Shown piece after piece: positions 26,094 through 35,416 of a stretch of DNA of 64,000 nucleotides (within the stretch, counting starts at the first letter, position 1; each line of letters begins with the position of its first letter). The stretch is from Rhizobium sp. ARZ01 (lineage in GTDB: Bacteria; Pseudomonadota; Alphaproteobacteria; Rhizobiales; Rhizobiaceae): positions 291,024-355,023 of the forward strand of contig NZ_JACVAE010000005.1 of assembly GCF_014851675.1 (NCBI RefSeq), written 5' to 3'. The notes under the pieces are model-generated. The model made no database searches, was not told where the DNA came from, and saw only the letters and a program-made list of their open reading frames with translations. Made by a program: the position numbers and the translations under genes.

Positions 26094-27296
26094 TCATGCC
26101 CATCTGGCTTCATTGGCCGCCTTAAGTGGAGTTGACGTCGCCCAAGGTTCGGGCCCTTTGCGGGTGCTTCGCCCCGAGGCAATGGTGAAGCCATTGCGAC
26201 CACGCCGCTTGGTCTCGTAGAGAGCCATGTCTGCTTCTTCGATGATCGTCTTGAGCAAGGCAACGTCGCCCGCCGGCCTGAGCGCAACGCCGACACTGAT
26301 TGACAGCGGAATGGTCTCTTTAAGCCAATCGAACCGGCTCGCGGCGACAGTCCCTGCGAAATGATCGGCGAACCTCCTTACTGCAGCCGGATCTTTGACA
26401 ACAAAAGCAATCCCAAACTCATCACGCGCCAAGCGCCCAAGGAAATGCTCCGGTCCCATTATTCTTTGGGCAAGCTCTGAGAAATGCTGCAGGCATGCAT
26501 CGCCTGCCGCGTGCCCATGGGTGTCATTGATGGTCTTGAACCTGTCAATGTCGATAATCATTACACCAAAGCCGACGCCCAAACGCGCCGCATTGGACTT
26601 CATTGTGCCCGCAGTTTCCATGAAGTTGCGCCGATTCGGCAGTCCGGTGAGTTCGTCAAAGGATGCGAGCCTGATGAGATCGGACGCTAGACGGTCGACG
26701 GCCATCAGCACAAAGCCGAGGTTCCAAACGGTTGCGCCGAAGATGGCTGCGACGAGCAGGAAGGCGGCGATGTCATAGTAGCGTTCCGTCGACAGGCTTC
26801 CGGTCAACCGCATTATGTTCAGCACGGCCTCGGTCCCTTGTCCGGTGAAGGCGACAACAAAGCCAAATGTTGCGGCGATCGCACCGAGACTTGGGCGTTG
26901 AAAGGCTTTCAGCGCGGCGATGGCCAAGGCCATCGGGATGACCTGAAATACGGCGATCGCGACGTTGATGGCAGGTCGGTTGTCGCCAACCAGCGCCAGG
27001 ACGGATGTACCTGCAAGAACGATGAGTGCGACGGCACGCCAGGCGGCGGGCTCGCCTTGAAATCGTCGGATGCCGGTCCACGCCAGGCAGAAGCCCAGGA
27101 CGGTACAGGCGTTAGCCGCAACGACGGTTTCGAGTGCGAAGAGAACACCGCCAAGTGTTGTCAGCAGGCACGCAGCTAGCCAGTATCCGGCACCGTCGAT
27201 GTTGCGATGTACCCAGACAAAACCTGACCAAACGACGCAGAGCACGACCGAGTTAAGCAGGATGATGAGGTAAAGCGTTTGGAAATCCAGGCTCAT
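26094..27296 (-). CDS. Membrane GGDEF-family protein with degenerate signature
   Basis: 400 residues. About six membrane segments fill residues 5-200, then a GGDEF domain starts at ASFDELTGLPNRRNFME. Mg-binding MIIDIDRFKTINDTHGHAAG is intact, but the signature loop reads RLARDEFG (residues 288-295) in place of GG[DE]EF, and no RxxD inhibitory site precedes it. Loss of both glycines usually abolishes diguanylate cyclase activity, so a GTP-sensing or structural role is possible. The C-terminus is a 30-residue polar tail. The window also contains an intact EAL protein. Confidence 0.8.
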   Translation of the reverse strand: MSLDFQTLYLIILLNSVVLCVVWSGFVWVHRNIDGAGYWLAACLLTTLGGVLFALETVVAANACTVLGFCLAWTGIRRFQGEPAAWRAVALIVLAGTSVLALVGDNRPAINVAIAVFQVIPMALAIAALKAFQRPSLGAIAATFGFVVAFTGQGTEAVLNIMRLTGSLSTERYYDIAAFLLVAAIFGATVWNLGFVLMAVDRLASDLIRLASFDELTGLPNRRNFMETAGTMKSNAARLGVGFGVMIIDIDRFKTINDTHGHAAGDACLQHFSELAQRIMGPEHFLGRLARDEFGIAFVVKDPAAVRRFADHFAGTVAASRFDWLKETIPLSISVGVALRPAGDVALLKTIIEEADMALYETKRRGRNGFTIASGRSTRKGPEPWATSTPLKAANEARWA

Positions 27297-27841
27297 CCGA
27301 GTTCCATGAAACGTGCATTTAACTGTCGCTGTACGCCCTCATGGCGACGGCATTCCCATTCATTTTACGGAATAGGTGTCTCGCAGTAGCACGCGTCACT
27401 TAGGTCCGGCTCAAGAAAACCGCTAAAATTAAACCTATCATTGTTTGATGGTATTGTGCCGACAGTCAGCCCCAAGCTCAGCATTTGCTAGTACCTCAAG
27501 GATTTCCCTGGCGAGCTTCGGGCCACGGCGGGTTCTGCCATCGCATTCGGAATAGGCGCAGATCGGTGGCTTGAACTTCGTGCGAAAGCGGAGACTGAGA
27601 CTTTTGATCGGAGCCCGTTAAACTTACGGTGCCGGTGTTCGAACGACTATCTGTCGATGGGCGTTCACCTGGAAGTCATCGGCGCGGCGCGTGACGCATG
27701 AGAACAATATGGCGCGAGCGCGGGTGTCAACGCGGGAAGATACCGCTCCCGTTTTGCTTGGGAGCGGTATCAACGCCATCTTTCTAGAACCAGTTGGGTG
27801 GCGCTGAACACCCGCTGGTTATTTGCAAAGTCTGTTTTCAG
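27297..27841. other. Intergenic region with a strong hairpin
   Basis: 545 bases. A start-less frame on the minus strand (27443-27610; PPICAYSECDGRTRRGPKLA in part) has no identified family. The only firm structure is the terminator-like hairpin at 27739-27771. Confidence 0.4.
27739..27771. terminator. Perfect 12-bp terminator-like hairpin
   Basis: Arms GATACCGCTCCC and GGGAGCGGTATC enclose the loop GTTTTGCTT. It lies 70 bases downstream of the cyclase pseudogene stop on the minus strand. It has no obvious T-run on either side. It may be the old terminator of the cyclase gene. Confidence 0.6.
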
Positions 27842-28873
27842 TTACTGGAGCGGCAGTGCAACCGGACGCAGAGGCGCTGCGTCGCCGCCGCGGATTTTCA
27901 ACGGGCCGCCAATGAAGGCGAATTCATAGACCTTGTCCTGTGACAGCTCATCAAGCGCGATCAACTCGATGATCGGAGCGCCCTGCTGCGCCAGCAGGTA
28001 GGTGTGGAGCGGCACATAGTCATCCGGCACTTCGGAAGGAAAGGCTTCGAAGCTCAGGTTGTCCGCGCCCACCACCATCGCGCCACCTTCCTCGACGAGG
28101 TAGCGCGCCGCATCCAGCCCCAAGCCGGGAGGGGATGCCATATAGGCTTGCGGGTCGTTGAACAGTTTCATGCGGCCGGTCCGGATCAGGACGATGTCGC
28201 CTTGCTGCAGGGTGGTGTTCTGGCGCGCCAGCGCGTCCTTGATATCCTGACGGGTGATCCGATAGCCGTCCGGCAGCATGTCCACGCTCTTGGCCGCGGC
28301 GATATCGATCAGGACGCCACGGGCGATGAGTGGCGGGAACTTTTCGATGCCGGTGCGCTTCCAGCCGCGATCACCTAGATGCTCGTCGGCCTTGAAACCG
28401 TTCCAGATCTTGCCGTGAATACCGAAATGGTTCAGCGCATCGATGTGGGTGCCGGTATGGCTTTACATGGAAAATGCTGTTCCCGTGTAGCTACGGGTGG
28501 CGTTCATTTTCTTGCCGACGCCCATCGGATCATCCACCTCCGTGCCGCGCGGCGTGTGGGTCATCCAGAACTGGTAATGGGGATCGCCCGCGGCCTGCCA
28601 GCTTGGCATGCCGATGTAATAATCCGTCGCCAGATCGTAGGCCTTGCCGCCCTTGATGCGCGACAGGATGGCGGCGCGCGATTCCGGCGTGATCAGGTTG
28701 AGGCGGCCGATTTCATCGTCCAAGCCCCATGGGCTGATGCCGACTTCCTGACCGCTGGGGGCAACGCGCGCTTTTGCATTACCGTCGGCATGGGCCATTT
28801 GCGCATAGGTCGAAAGACTGGCGCTGCCGAGCAACAGCAGGCCGATTACGCGAAGCGTGCGGGAGAGTTTCAT
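27842..28873 (-). pseudogene. Cyclase/kynurenine-formamidase family protein interrupted by one stop
   Basis: The coding frame runs from ATG 28873 (signal peptide MKLSRTLRVIGLLLLGSASL) to 27842, but a TAA at 28463-28465 interrupts it between FSM and SHTGTHIDALNHFG. Both sides are in the same frame and highly conserved; the metal-binding H-x-G-T-H-x-D-x-x-x-H motif lies just after the stop. Downstream segments (GVLIDIAAAKSVDMLPDGYR, LIRTGRMKLF) are typical of the family. A single base change from a Tyr codon would explain it, so this is a recent pseudogene or a sequencing error. The intact enzyme would be exported. Confidence 0.8.
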
Positions 28874-28923
28874 GTTTTCTTCCTTTTGGGAGGTTGGAGG
28901 GCTGAAAGTTTCCGCGGATGCGG

Positions 28924-29586
28924 TCATGCATTCCGCATGATGGCTTGCAGCCGGGCCTTGAGCGCCGGCACAGGCATGGTTTGCAATCGGTCGAGATCCG
29001 GACCAACGATCAGGGTGGGAATGGAGCGGATGTCCAGCTTGCGGGCCTCGTCACGGTCGGCCCGCACCCGTTCACTGGCGGCTTCACTGCCCATGTGAGC
29101 GGCAAAGACGTCGCGGGCGAAACCCAGCTCGACTGCGATGTCGAGCAGCACGGAACGGTTGCCGATATTGCGATGCTGACTAAGATGAGCATTCTGGACG
29201 GCATCGAAATAGTCCCAGTGGGCAGCGTCGCCGCCCATGATATGGGCCGCCTGGCAGGCGTGCGCGCCAGCAAGACCATTGGGATATTCGAAGCTTTCGG
29301 CGCGCATGCCTTCGATATCGATGCGCTGCTCGTCATCTTGTTTCGCGCAGGCTTCCCAATGGCCAAGAATCGCGGACTTGGCCTGCTCCATCGAGCCGAA
29401 AGCCTGCACCATCCTTTCTCGGGAATCCTGCAGGACGAAGCTGCGATGGCGGACCTCGATATCCAGCTCGCCTGCGACCTGCCGCAAACGCGGTGACATG
29501 ACATAGCACCAGCCGCAAACGACATCGTGAAAGAAATCGATAGTCAATGGGGTTGTGTCGCCGGTGGGAGTTTGTAACGTCATCAT
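28924..29586 (-). CDS. DsbA-family (FrnE-like) thiol oxidoreductase
   Basis: 220 residues from the ATG-ATG pair at 29586 with AAAGGA just before. The thioredoxin fold begins DFFHDVVCGWCYVMSPRL; CGWC is the redox motif. The alpha-helical insert and the cis-Pro segment (IRSIPTLIVG) are visible. There is no signal peptide, so it acts in the cytoplasm, like FrnE or 2-hydroxychromene-2-carboxylate isomerase relatives. It is transcribed just before the cyclase pseudogene with a 50-base gap and may have shared its promoter. Confidence 0.8.
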   Translation of the reverse strand: MMTLQTPTGDTTPLTIDFFHDVVCGWCYVMSPRLRQVAGELDIEVRHRSFVLQDSRERMVQAFGSMEQAKSAILGHWEACAKQDDEQRIDIEGMRAESFEYPNGLAGAHACQAAHIMGGDAAHWDYFDAVQNAHLSQHRNIGNRSVLLDIAVELGFARDVFAAHMGSEAASERVRADRDEARKLDIRSIPTLIVGPDLDRLQTMPVPALKARLQAIMRNA

Positions 29587-29798
29587 CCTGTCCTTTGCGA
29601 TGTCGATCTGTTCGATGGAGATCAACTTACGGACAGCGTGGCGGAGGAATAAGCCCGTCGTGGTTCGGACAGTTTTTGCTGCCGGTTAAGAATACCGGCA
29701 GGCAGCAGCGGCAGGATCACAGGATTTGGCAGCCGGCCTGCGCGCGGAGCCTAACCCGATCTGACTGGATCAGCTCGGGCTCGATTTCTTGATTTCAC

Positions 29799-29843
29799 GC
29801 GCATCTTTCTCCGAAAACCGGTTCACACTTTTCGGGATGCGGC
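29799..29843. repeat. RIME-like rhizobial intergenic palindrome
   Basis: Nested arms GCGCATC/GATGCGGC and CCGAAAA/TTTTCGG surround CCGGTTCACAC. The sequence CCGAAAACCGGTTCACACTT is characteristic of the mosaic palindromes scattered between genes in Rhizobium and Sinorhizobium. It abuts the stop codon of the LysR pseudogene. Confidence 0.7.
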
Positions 29844-29844
29844 T

Positions 29845-30460
29845 CTAGCTGTAGTCATTGATGACGGAAGGTAAGCGACGGGCCAGAAATTCCACGAAGG
29901 CCTTTACCTTGGGTTGAAGATGGCGGCTGGTTGGATAGACCGCATAGACATGGCGCGCTTCATCCATGAAGGCGGGCAGGACACGCCGAAGTTCGCCGCG
30001 CGCGATCGCCGGATCGGCGAGGAAGGAAGGCAGCGCGCCAATTCCTAAGCCTGCGATGAGCAGGTCGCGCAGCATCATGCTGTTGTTGATCTGGCTTCGC
30101 TCACGGCCGGATGCCGCATTCTCTTGCGCGGGGACGATATCCTGCATTTGCGCAAGACTATAGGTGAGCATCGTGTGATGGCGAAGATCGTCTGGCGTCG
30201 CAAGCGCGCCATTTTGTTCAAGATAGGAAGGGGCCGCGCACAGTACCTGTTTGACGGTGGCAAGCCGTCTGGCGATCAGTGTGGAATCGTCCAGACTGGA
30301 ACGCAGCCGGATCGATACGTCAAACCCATGCGCGACGGCGTCTATCAGTCGGTCTTCCATCACCAGATCGAGCTGCAGATCCGGATATTCCCACAGAAAC
30401 TCGGCAAGAAGCGGCGAGATCTTGCTCTTTGTTTGAGCGTGGTCGTTTTTGAAAACACGC
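29845..30460 (-). pseudogene. LysR regulator, DNA-binding domain lost
   Basis: The frame shows only the LysR effector domain: SPLLAEFLWEYPDLQLDLVM, VSIRLRSSLDDSTLIARRLA, LLIAGLGIGALPSFLADPAI, and the C-terminal VYAVYPTSRHLQPKVKAFVE typical of the group related to DmlR/AaeR. Upstream of SKISPLLAE the translation is unrelated and no helix-turn-helix is present. A divergent intact small gene now occupies the lost 5' part. Non-functional as a regulator. Confidence 0.75.
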
Positions 30461-30605
30461 GTTTGTGACAAAGCGGTTCCCGCCGGCGAATGCGCCCGCC
30501 AGCGAAGGTCTTGTGGGCTCTCGTGTTGCTGTTCACAGGCGGGATGCGCCACGCCGGATTTGGGAATCCGAGCGGCCAACCGAGCACCAAGCGAGGAGAG
30601 GTAAA

Positions 30606-30944
30606 ATGAACAAGTTTCTTCTCATATCGGCGGGTCTCCTGCTGATGCCGCTCCCAGCCTTAGGTCAAACCGCCTCTGGCGACCGGGGCTCGTTCCAGGA
30701 CAGACAAGACCGCGAAATCGAAGACCTCCTGCGTAGCATCACGGACGAGGTTTCCGGCGGGGGTGGTCCGCGGCGCGGCGCGGCCTTTCTGCGCCGCAGT
30801 GGCGATGCGACCGTAGCAGTCCGCTGCGACCCGCGGGAATCGATGAGGGACTGTGTGGACCTGACAACGACGCTGCTGGAAAAGGCTCGTTCCGCGATGC
30901 CGCCGGGCGGCACCCCTCCGGGAACCGCGCCTCCTAGTCCATAA
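30606..30944 (+). CDS. Small exported protein of unknown function
   Basis: 112 residues starting at ATG 30606 behind GAGGAGAGG. The signal peptide is MNKFLLISAGLLLMPLPALG. The mature region is charged (DRQDREIEDLLRSITDEVSG), then contains two cysteines (VRCDPRESMRDCVD), and ends with a Pro/Gly tail (GGTPPGTAPPSP). No family recognised. The strong ribosome-binding site and signal peptide make it a real gene. Confidence 0.6.
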   Translation: MNKFLLISAGLLLMPLPALGQTASGDRGSFQDRQDREIEDLLRSITDEVSGGGGPRRGAAFLRRSGDATVAVRCDPRESMRDCVDLTTTLLEKARSAMPPGGTPPGTAPPSP

Positions 30945-31155
30945 ACCTAACGTCAGAGGAATGCCGCCTCGCGTTTGGGCCGCGCTCAGAGGCCATGCTA
31001 CGCGCAATGGCGCGCGAAACAGTGAAGCAAACCTCAGTTGCAAACTCAAGTTAGCGTGTAGCGTCAGCCAGTCGGATTTCTAACGTATCGTTCAAATGAA
31101 CGCATGGCGCAGACGTACGATGTGTCTTTAGCATCTCTCAGTGCGATTGCAGACT

Positions 31156-31605
31156 TTATCTACTAGATTCGATGGCTATTCTGCCCGTGACCTCATCCAC
31201 CTCTACGAAAAAGAACACGGGCTTTGAGCCAGCATCTGGAAGCCGTGGCTTATACCCACCGGGATCCCACCAATTCGCATGCTTTTCGAGAAGCGCCCAT
31301 GCCCGCATGTGGTCCTCATGAAGGTTCTTGGTATCCGGCAGTTCTCGGTAGTGACCGTTGGCGAGAACGCTCTTCCACTGCTGCATATTTTCAATGTTGT
31401 CAGCTTGAATGCAGACCTCCGGGTTTTGACGCATCCACGTAATTTTTTGGCCAAGCAGCGAGAAGCTGTAAATTCGCTTCCCTGCTAGGACGTATTCAAT
31501 CGGGACGACGTAGGGCTTTCCGGCGTGAGAGCATCCGAGCCGGGCCACATGTTCATGGGCTAGCAAGGCAAAGCACTGAGCGGTGGTCATCTCTTGGATG
31601 AACAT
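31156..31605 (-). CDS. Pyridoxamine 5'-phosphate oxidase-fold (NimA-like) flavin-binding protein
   Basis: 149 residues from ATG 31605, about 8 bases after AAGAGG. The split-barrel flavin-binding fold is recognisable: HEHVARLGCSHAGKPYVVPI, YSFSLLGQKITWMRQNPEVC, WKSVLANGHYRELPD and closing FFFVEVDEVTGRIAIES. Members bind FMN or haem and include nitroimidazole reductases. The substrate is unknown. It is apparently monocistronic. Confidence 0.75.
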   Translation of the reverse strand: MFIQEMTTAQCFALLAHEHVARLGCSHAGKPYVVPIEYVLAGKRIYSFSLLGQKITWMRQNPEVCIQADNIENMQQWKSVLANGHYRELPDTKNLHEDHMRAWALLEKHANWWDPGGYKPRLPDAGSKPVFFFVEVDEVTGRIAIESSR

Positions 31606-31672
31606 AGCATTCACCTCTTACCTTTCGCGCTAGCGGAGGAGGTGCAGGCAATATTCTAACTTCCGTCGCCAT

Positions 31673-32020
31673 CTAGTGAGTCGTAACTGGCATCTCGGCT
31701 GGAACGGACAGGTCTTTGTCTTTTTTCGCTTTTCTCTTCAGTTGCGCATCTGGCTCAGCAACGGGTGCCGATTTATGAGGCTGATCGTTGACGCCTAGAT
31801 GCCGCAAGCGCTCCGTGATAGCCAGAGCATAGACGACCCGAAGCACATTTTCGTCCCTGACATTCGAATCCTCGAGCGCCCCAAGCGCTGCGCGCACGAT
31901 CTTCTTACTAGAGGTCTTGGGGCAGCGCCTCACCACGAAGTTGTAGAGAGCCGAATCCGTGAGCCCGTCACTTGCCCCCTCAATAAGGGCTTCGTAGATC
32001 TCTTTTCGCATTTTGCCCAT
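31673..32020 (-). CDS. Conserved small hypothetical protein
   Basis: 115 residues; AAGGAGATACTGC precedes the ATG at 32020. The first 80 residues look like a small helical, possibly winged-helix domain (YEALIEGASDGLTDSALYNF, VVRRCPKTSSKKIVRAALGA). The tail is Lys-rich and disordered (LKRKAKKDKDLS). A DNA-associated role would fit the composition, but there is no direct evidence. It lies in the same direction as the PPOX gene with a 67-base gap. Confidence 0.55.
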   Translation of the reverse strand: MGKMRKEIYEALIEGASDGLTDSALYNFVVRRCPKTSSKKIVRAALGALEDSNVRDENVLRVVYALAITERLRHLGVNDQPHKSAPVAEPDAQLKRKAKKDKDLSVPAEMPVTTH

Positions 32021-32147
32021 GCAGTATCTCCTTTTCTGGAGCCGACTTTGTCATGCAATTGTCATGCATAAGGCAATGCTTTACAAGCTCTCGAGCAGTA
32101 ACGACTCGTAGGACGAGACCGCGTTAACTTCACTACGCGCTCTTGGG

Positions 32148-33410
32148 TCAAATTCTAATGAGATCCCGCATTGAGCCCACCCCCTCCAGGGCCCGTTTTA
32201 CGTGCGCCTGTGTGTTGTAGACATGCGGACACAATCGCAGTCCGCCACTGGATGATGCCGCGATGCCGTACTTTGAGTATAAAGTATCGACAACGGTTTT
32301 TTGATTCTGCTTAGGTACCTCAATAACGACGACCCCACCGCTCATCGCTGGTTCTTCGGGCGTTACCAATGACGCTCCCATATCCTTCAATCCATGCTTT
32401 AGCTGGGTGGCGAGCTCTGTAATCCGCGCCTCTACGCGCTCCGGGCCAATCTGTGAATGAATATCGGCCGTATCGGCGAGTGCTGCTATCGCAGCGTCGT
32501 CACGCTGGCCAAGAGTCTCGAACTTTTGGGCGGTCTGGAGGTCGAGCTCGACCTTGATTTCACCCGTATAACCGATGGTGTTAGGCCAAATGTTCGGCGC
32601 GCGACCTTTTTTAACAAATAGTAATCCGACCTCTTTCGGCCCCATGAACCATTTGTGGGCGGATGTCGAAAAGGTGTCACATCCGATGTCGTGCAGATTG
32701 AGAGCCGCGGCTCCCCAGCTTTGCGCACCATCAACGTGGCAATGGATGCCGCGGTCGCGAGCCATGTCCGCGAGCTTTTTCGCCGGAAGCTTCATACCAC
32801 TCACATTGGAGCATTCTGTGAAGCTCAGCACCTTTGTCCTATCGGTGCACGACTTGGCAAACAGTTCAACGATTTGTTCGTCGCTTTCCGGCCGCCGCGG
32901 TAACATCACCCGCACCACTTTAAGATCGAACCGCTTGGCTCTAATGTCCCAGGCCTCATTGTTCGTCACATGGTTCTGATCCCATATGACGACTTCGTCT
33001 CCCGCCTTGAAATCGATACCATTGGTTATGATGCTGTTGGCCTCCGACGTGTTGCGGACCAGCGCGATTTCGTCGGGGTCAGCACCGATCTGTTGCGCCA
33101 CTTTCGAGCGAGAGTTCCGCAGCCGATCGTTGAATTGCGCCCTGTTGTTCAGAGACACATCGTAGTCTATGACCCGTGTGAGTTCGGCGACCCTGTCGGC
33201 AACAGCCTGGAATGATGGACAGAGGTTTGCACTGTTCATCGGAACGGCAGACTCTGGAAAAATGAACTGGTGACGAACAAGGTCCCAGTACATGTCTCCG
33301 CTGATTGAATCAGCTCGGGCAATAGTCGACAGCAAACTCTGCACCGTGACAGCCGCAGCAGCCGCGCCCGCCATTTGCATCAATGATCGTCTGGTAACAG
33401 GGATCTGCAT
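32148..33410 (-). CDS. Tat-exported class V aminotransferase-fold protein
   Basis: 420 residues from ATG 33410. The N-terminus MQIPVTRRSLMQMAGAAAAA carries a twin-arginine motif, so the folded, cofactor-loaded protein would be exported to the periplasm. The PLP-binding Lys is in TFSTSAHKWFMGPKEVG, with the cofactor Asp in HCHVDGAQSWG. The sequence resembles isopenicillin-N-epimerase/cysteine-desulfurase-like enzymes. Substrate unknown. PLP enzymes outside the cytoplasm are unusual. Confidence 0.8.
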   Translation of the reverse strand: MQIPVTRRSLMQMAGAAAAAVTVQSLLSTIARADSISGDMYWDLVRHQFIFPESAVPMNSANLCPSFQAVADRVAELTRVIDYDVSLNNRAQFNDRLRNSRSKVAQQIGADPDEIALVRNTSEANSIITNGIDFKAGDEVVIWDQNHVTNNEAWDIRAKRFDLKVVRVMLPRRPESDEQIVELFAKSCTDRTKVLSFTECSNVSGMKLPAKKLADMARDRGIHCHVDGAQSWGAAALNLHDIGCDTFSTSAHKWFMGPKEVGLLFVKKGRAPNIWPNTIGYTGEIKVELDLQTAQKFETLGQRDDAAIAALADTADIHSQIGPERVEARITELATQLKHGLKDMGASLVTPEEPAMSGGVVVIEVPKQNQKTVVDTLYSKYGIAASSSGGLRLCPHVYNTQAHVKRALEGVGSMRDLIRI

Positions 33411-33635
33411 CGCATTTCTCCCCACACAGATGCGAAAGCATGCTTGGAGGATGCGCCCAAGCAACTGGCATGGCAAGAGCAGACCAGTAGCGACTGCTAC
33501 ATGTTCCGGGCAGCGGTTCCCTTAAAGCTTCCTTTGGGGGCAAGGCCTTTGCGACGGTGACCTAACGGAATAGGGATAGCTAGTTCCTTTCTGCAGAGGG
33601 TCCAGCGCTACCGGCATCGCGTTACGTCACATCAG

Positions 33636-34951
33636 TTACAGCCATCCCCCCTCGAACCCGGCGCGTCTCAGCCCCACGACCAGTGGCTCACAGCGACGCA
33701 TGATGTTCCACAAGAGGCCGGTCCTGTAGTTTTCGATCATCAGGACAACCGGCCCCTGGTCGACGCCGAAGTGATATGGACTGACCCACCAGCCTGCTTG
33801 ACCATTTTCCACCGGAAACGACTGGTTGAAAGATGGCTTGAACCCGTAGAGACGCGTCATGCCGAGGTTCATGCGCGCAAAGTGCCATAGGGTCGGAATT
33901 ACGATCTCCGGTGCGAACGGCAGCGAGGCAACGACCACCCAAGGGGACACGGTTCCATCGTCCGGTCCGTATGGCGCGCCGCGAGCGATGTAGTCATAAA
34001 ACTCCCGGTCGACGCCGTTGACGGTTCGTCTGATCCAGCCGGGGCCATCGCTCGCTGTGAAACCCCAGCAATGGGCACCGTACCCGGCGAAATTCTTCGG
34101 GTTCCTGATTGCGTACTGTTGCTGGACAAAGGTTGCGTGCCGGCTGTTCTGAAAATAGTCGCTGTTGTGCTCCCGCATGAAATCGTCTTGGATCCCGCGG
34201 AAGTCGATCCACATGTGCGAAAGCTGGTGGGTGAACAGCGGCCCCGAGTAGAGCAGTTCACGGCCGTAGATGTTTCGCCATTCATAGCTCTCGGTGTAGG
34301 CGGGGAAGGATTCCGATGGCAGGGGATTCGGGGAACCAAGGCCGAGGATATAGAGGAGCAGGCCTTCGTCGTAACCACGCCACCGATAAGGGATGAAGCC
34401 GCTTTCCGGTCGCCAGCCATGGGTCAATGTCAGGCCGTGGTCGCAGGCCCAGTTCCAGTCCGCCCGCTCATAAAGTGTGTTCGCCAGACGTCGTATTTCG
34501 GTCTCTTCCGCGTCCTGCCCATCGAGATACGCGGCAACCGTCAGCGCTCCCGCGAAAAGGAATGCCGAGTCGATCGTCGACAGTTCGCACTGCCAGACCC
34601 TCCGGCCCGTTTCGATGTCGAGGAAATGATAGAAGAACCTTTGTAGCCAGATGCGTCAGGTTCCGGCCCCTGTGGGCACTCCAGAAGAAATTTCAGTCGT
34701 CGACGTGCAATCTTCGACGCGAACTTGCGGATGATGATCCCGCGCTCGACCAACACAGGGATTGAGGCGAGAGCCATACCGATTGCAGCGATGCTGGCGG
34801 GAGCGTCCGGCTGCGTCTTGTCGCGAACGAGCCCGTTGTCCGGGTTGGTGCAATGCAGGTAGTACAAGAGCGTCGTGAACTGCAGCCGAGCGAGATCCTG
34901 ATCCGTCGGCATCCGGTTCAGTTCGGGATCGGTCGAGAGCGGGTTTTCCAT
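33636..34951 (-). pseudogene. Glucoamylase-family (PF10091) protein, frameshifted
   Basis: The frame opens at ATG 34951 (MENPLSTDPELNRMPTDQDL, LARLQFTTLLYYLHCTNPDNG) and is continuous to about 34640, where FLLECPQGPEPDASGYKG is followed in another frame by FFYHFLDIETGRRVWQCELS. A single base deletion after AAAGG accounts for this. The second half (THGWRPESGFIPYRWRGYDE, WIDFRGIQDDFMREHNSDYF, GAHCWGFTASDGPG) is otherwise intact through 33636. The family is associated with glucan processing beside NdvB-like synthases, and a fragment of such a synthase precedes it. Confidence 0.8.
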
Positions 34952-34952
34952 G

Positions 34953-35186
34953 CTAGCCGACCACCAAATGCACATCGTGGATGCGCCCGTCGTCCACAAG
35001 CGGCACTCTCTCGTCGTCAATTTGAATCCCGTCGACGCTCAGCAAACGTCGCCCGGATTGCGAGCTTAGCTTCACGTTGACGCGATAGGTCGCTGTTCCA
35101 TATCGATAGTCGACCTCGTAGCCAGGCCAGTCGGTGGGGACACACGGTTCGATCATGCGGAGATCATTCTTAGATGGATCGGCACT
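34953..35186 (-). pseudogene. Cyclic-glucan synthase/GH94 phosphorylase C-terminal fragment
   Basis: About 70 residues remain: DLRMIEPCVPTDWPGYEVDY, RYGTATYRVNV, VDGIQIDDERVPLVDDGRIH, DVHLVVG. This is the C-terminal beta-sandwich of GH94/GT36 enzymes (P-C-[IV]-P-x-x-W-P-x-[FY]-x-[IV]-x-Y-R). The catalytic part is lost upstream, where an in-frame stop and unrelated DNA begin. Its stop is one base before the glucoamylase start. Confidence 0.75.
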
Positions 35187-35416
35187 TCACTTCAGGTCTT
35201 GGCTGTGGTGCTTGGCGTTACCCAGGCCGCTCTGGGTTTGCAGGTTATTCTGCATAGTTTTAGCATGATTGCCTGGTGACAGCCGCTCTCATTGGGTACG
35301 CAAATTACTCTGGACCGGATCAGTCTGGACGTGGAAGGAAGCCCAACGCATGCCGACCATTCAGATTGGCGCTGTTGAGACTGCACGCGATTGAAACGTC
35401 GATCGGAGATGTGATC

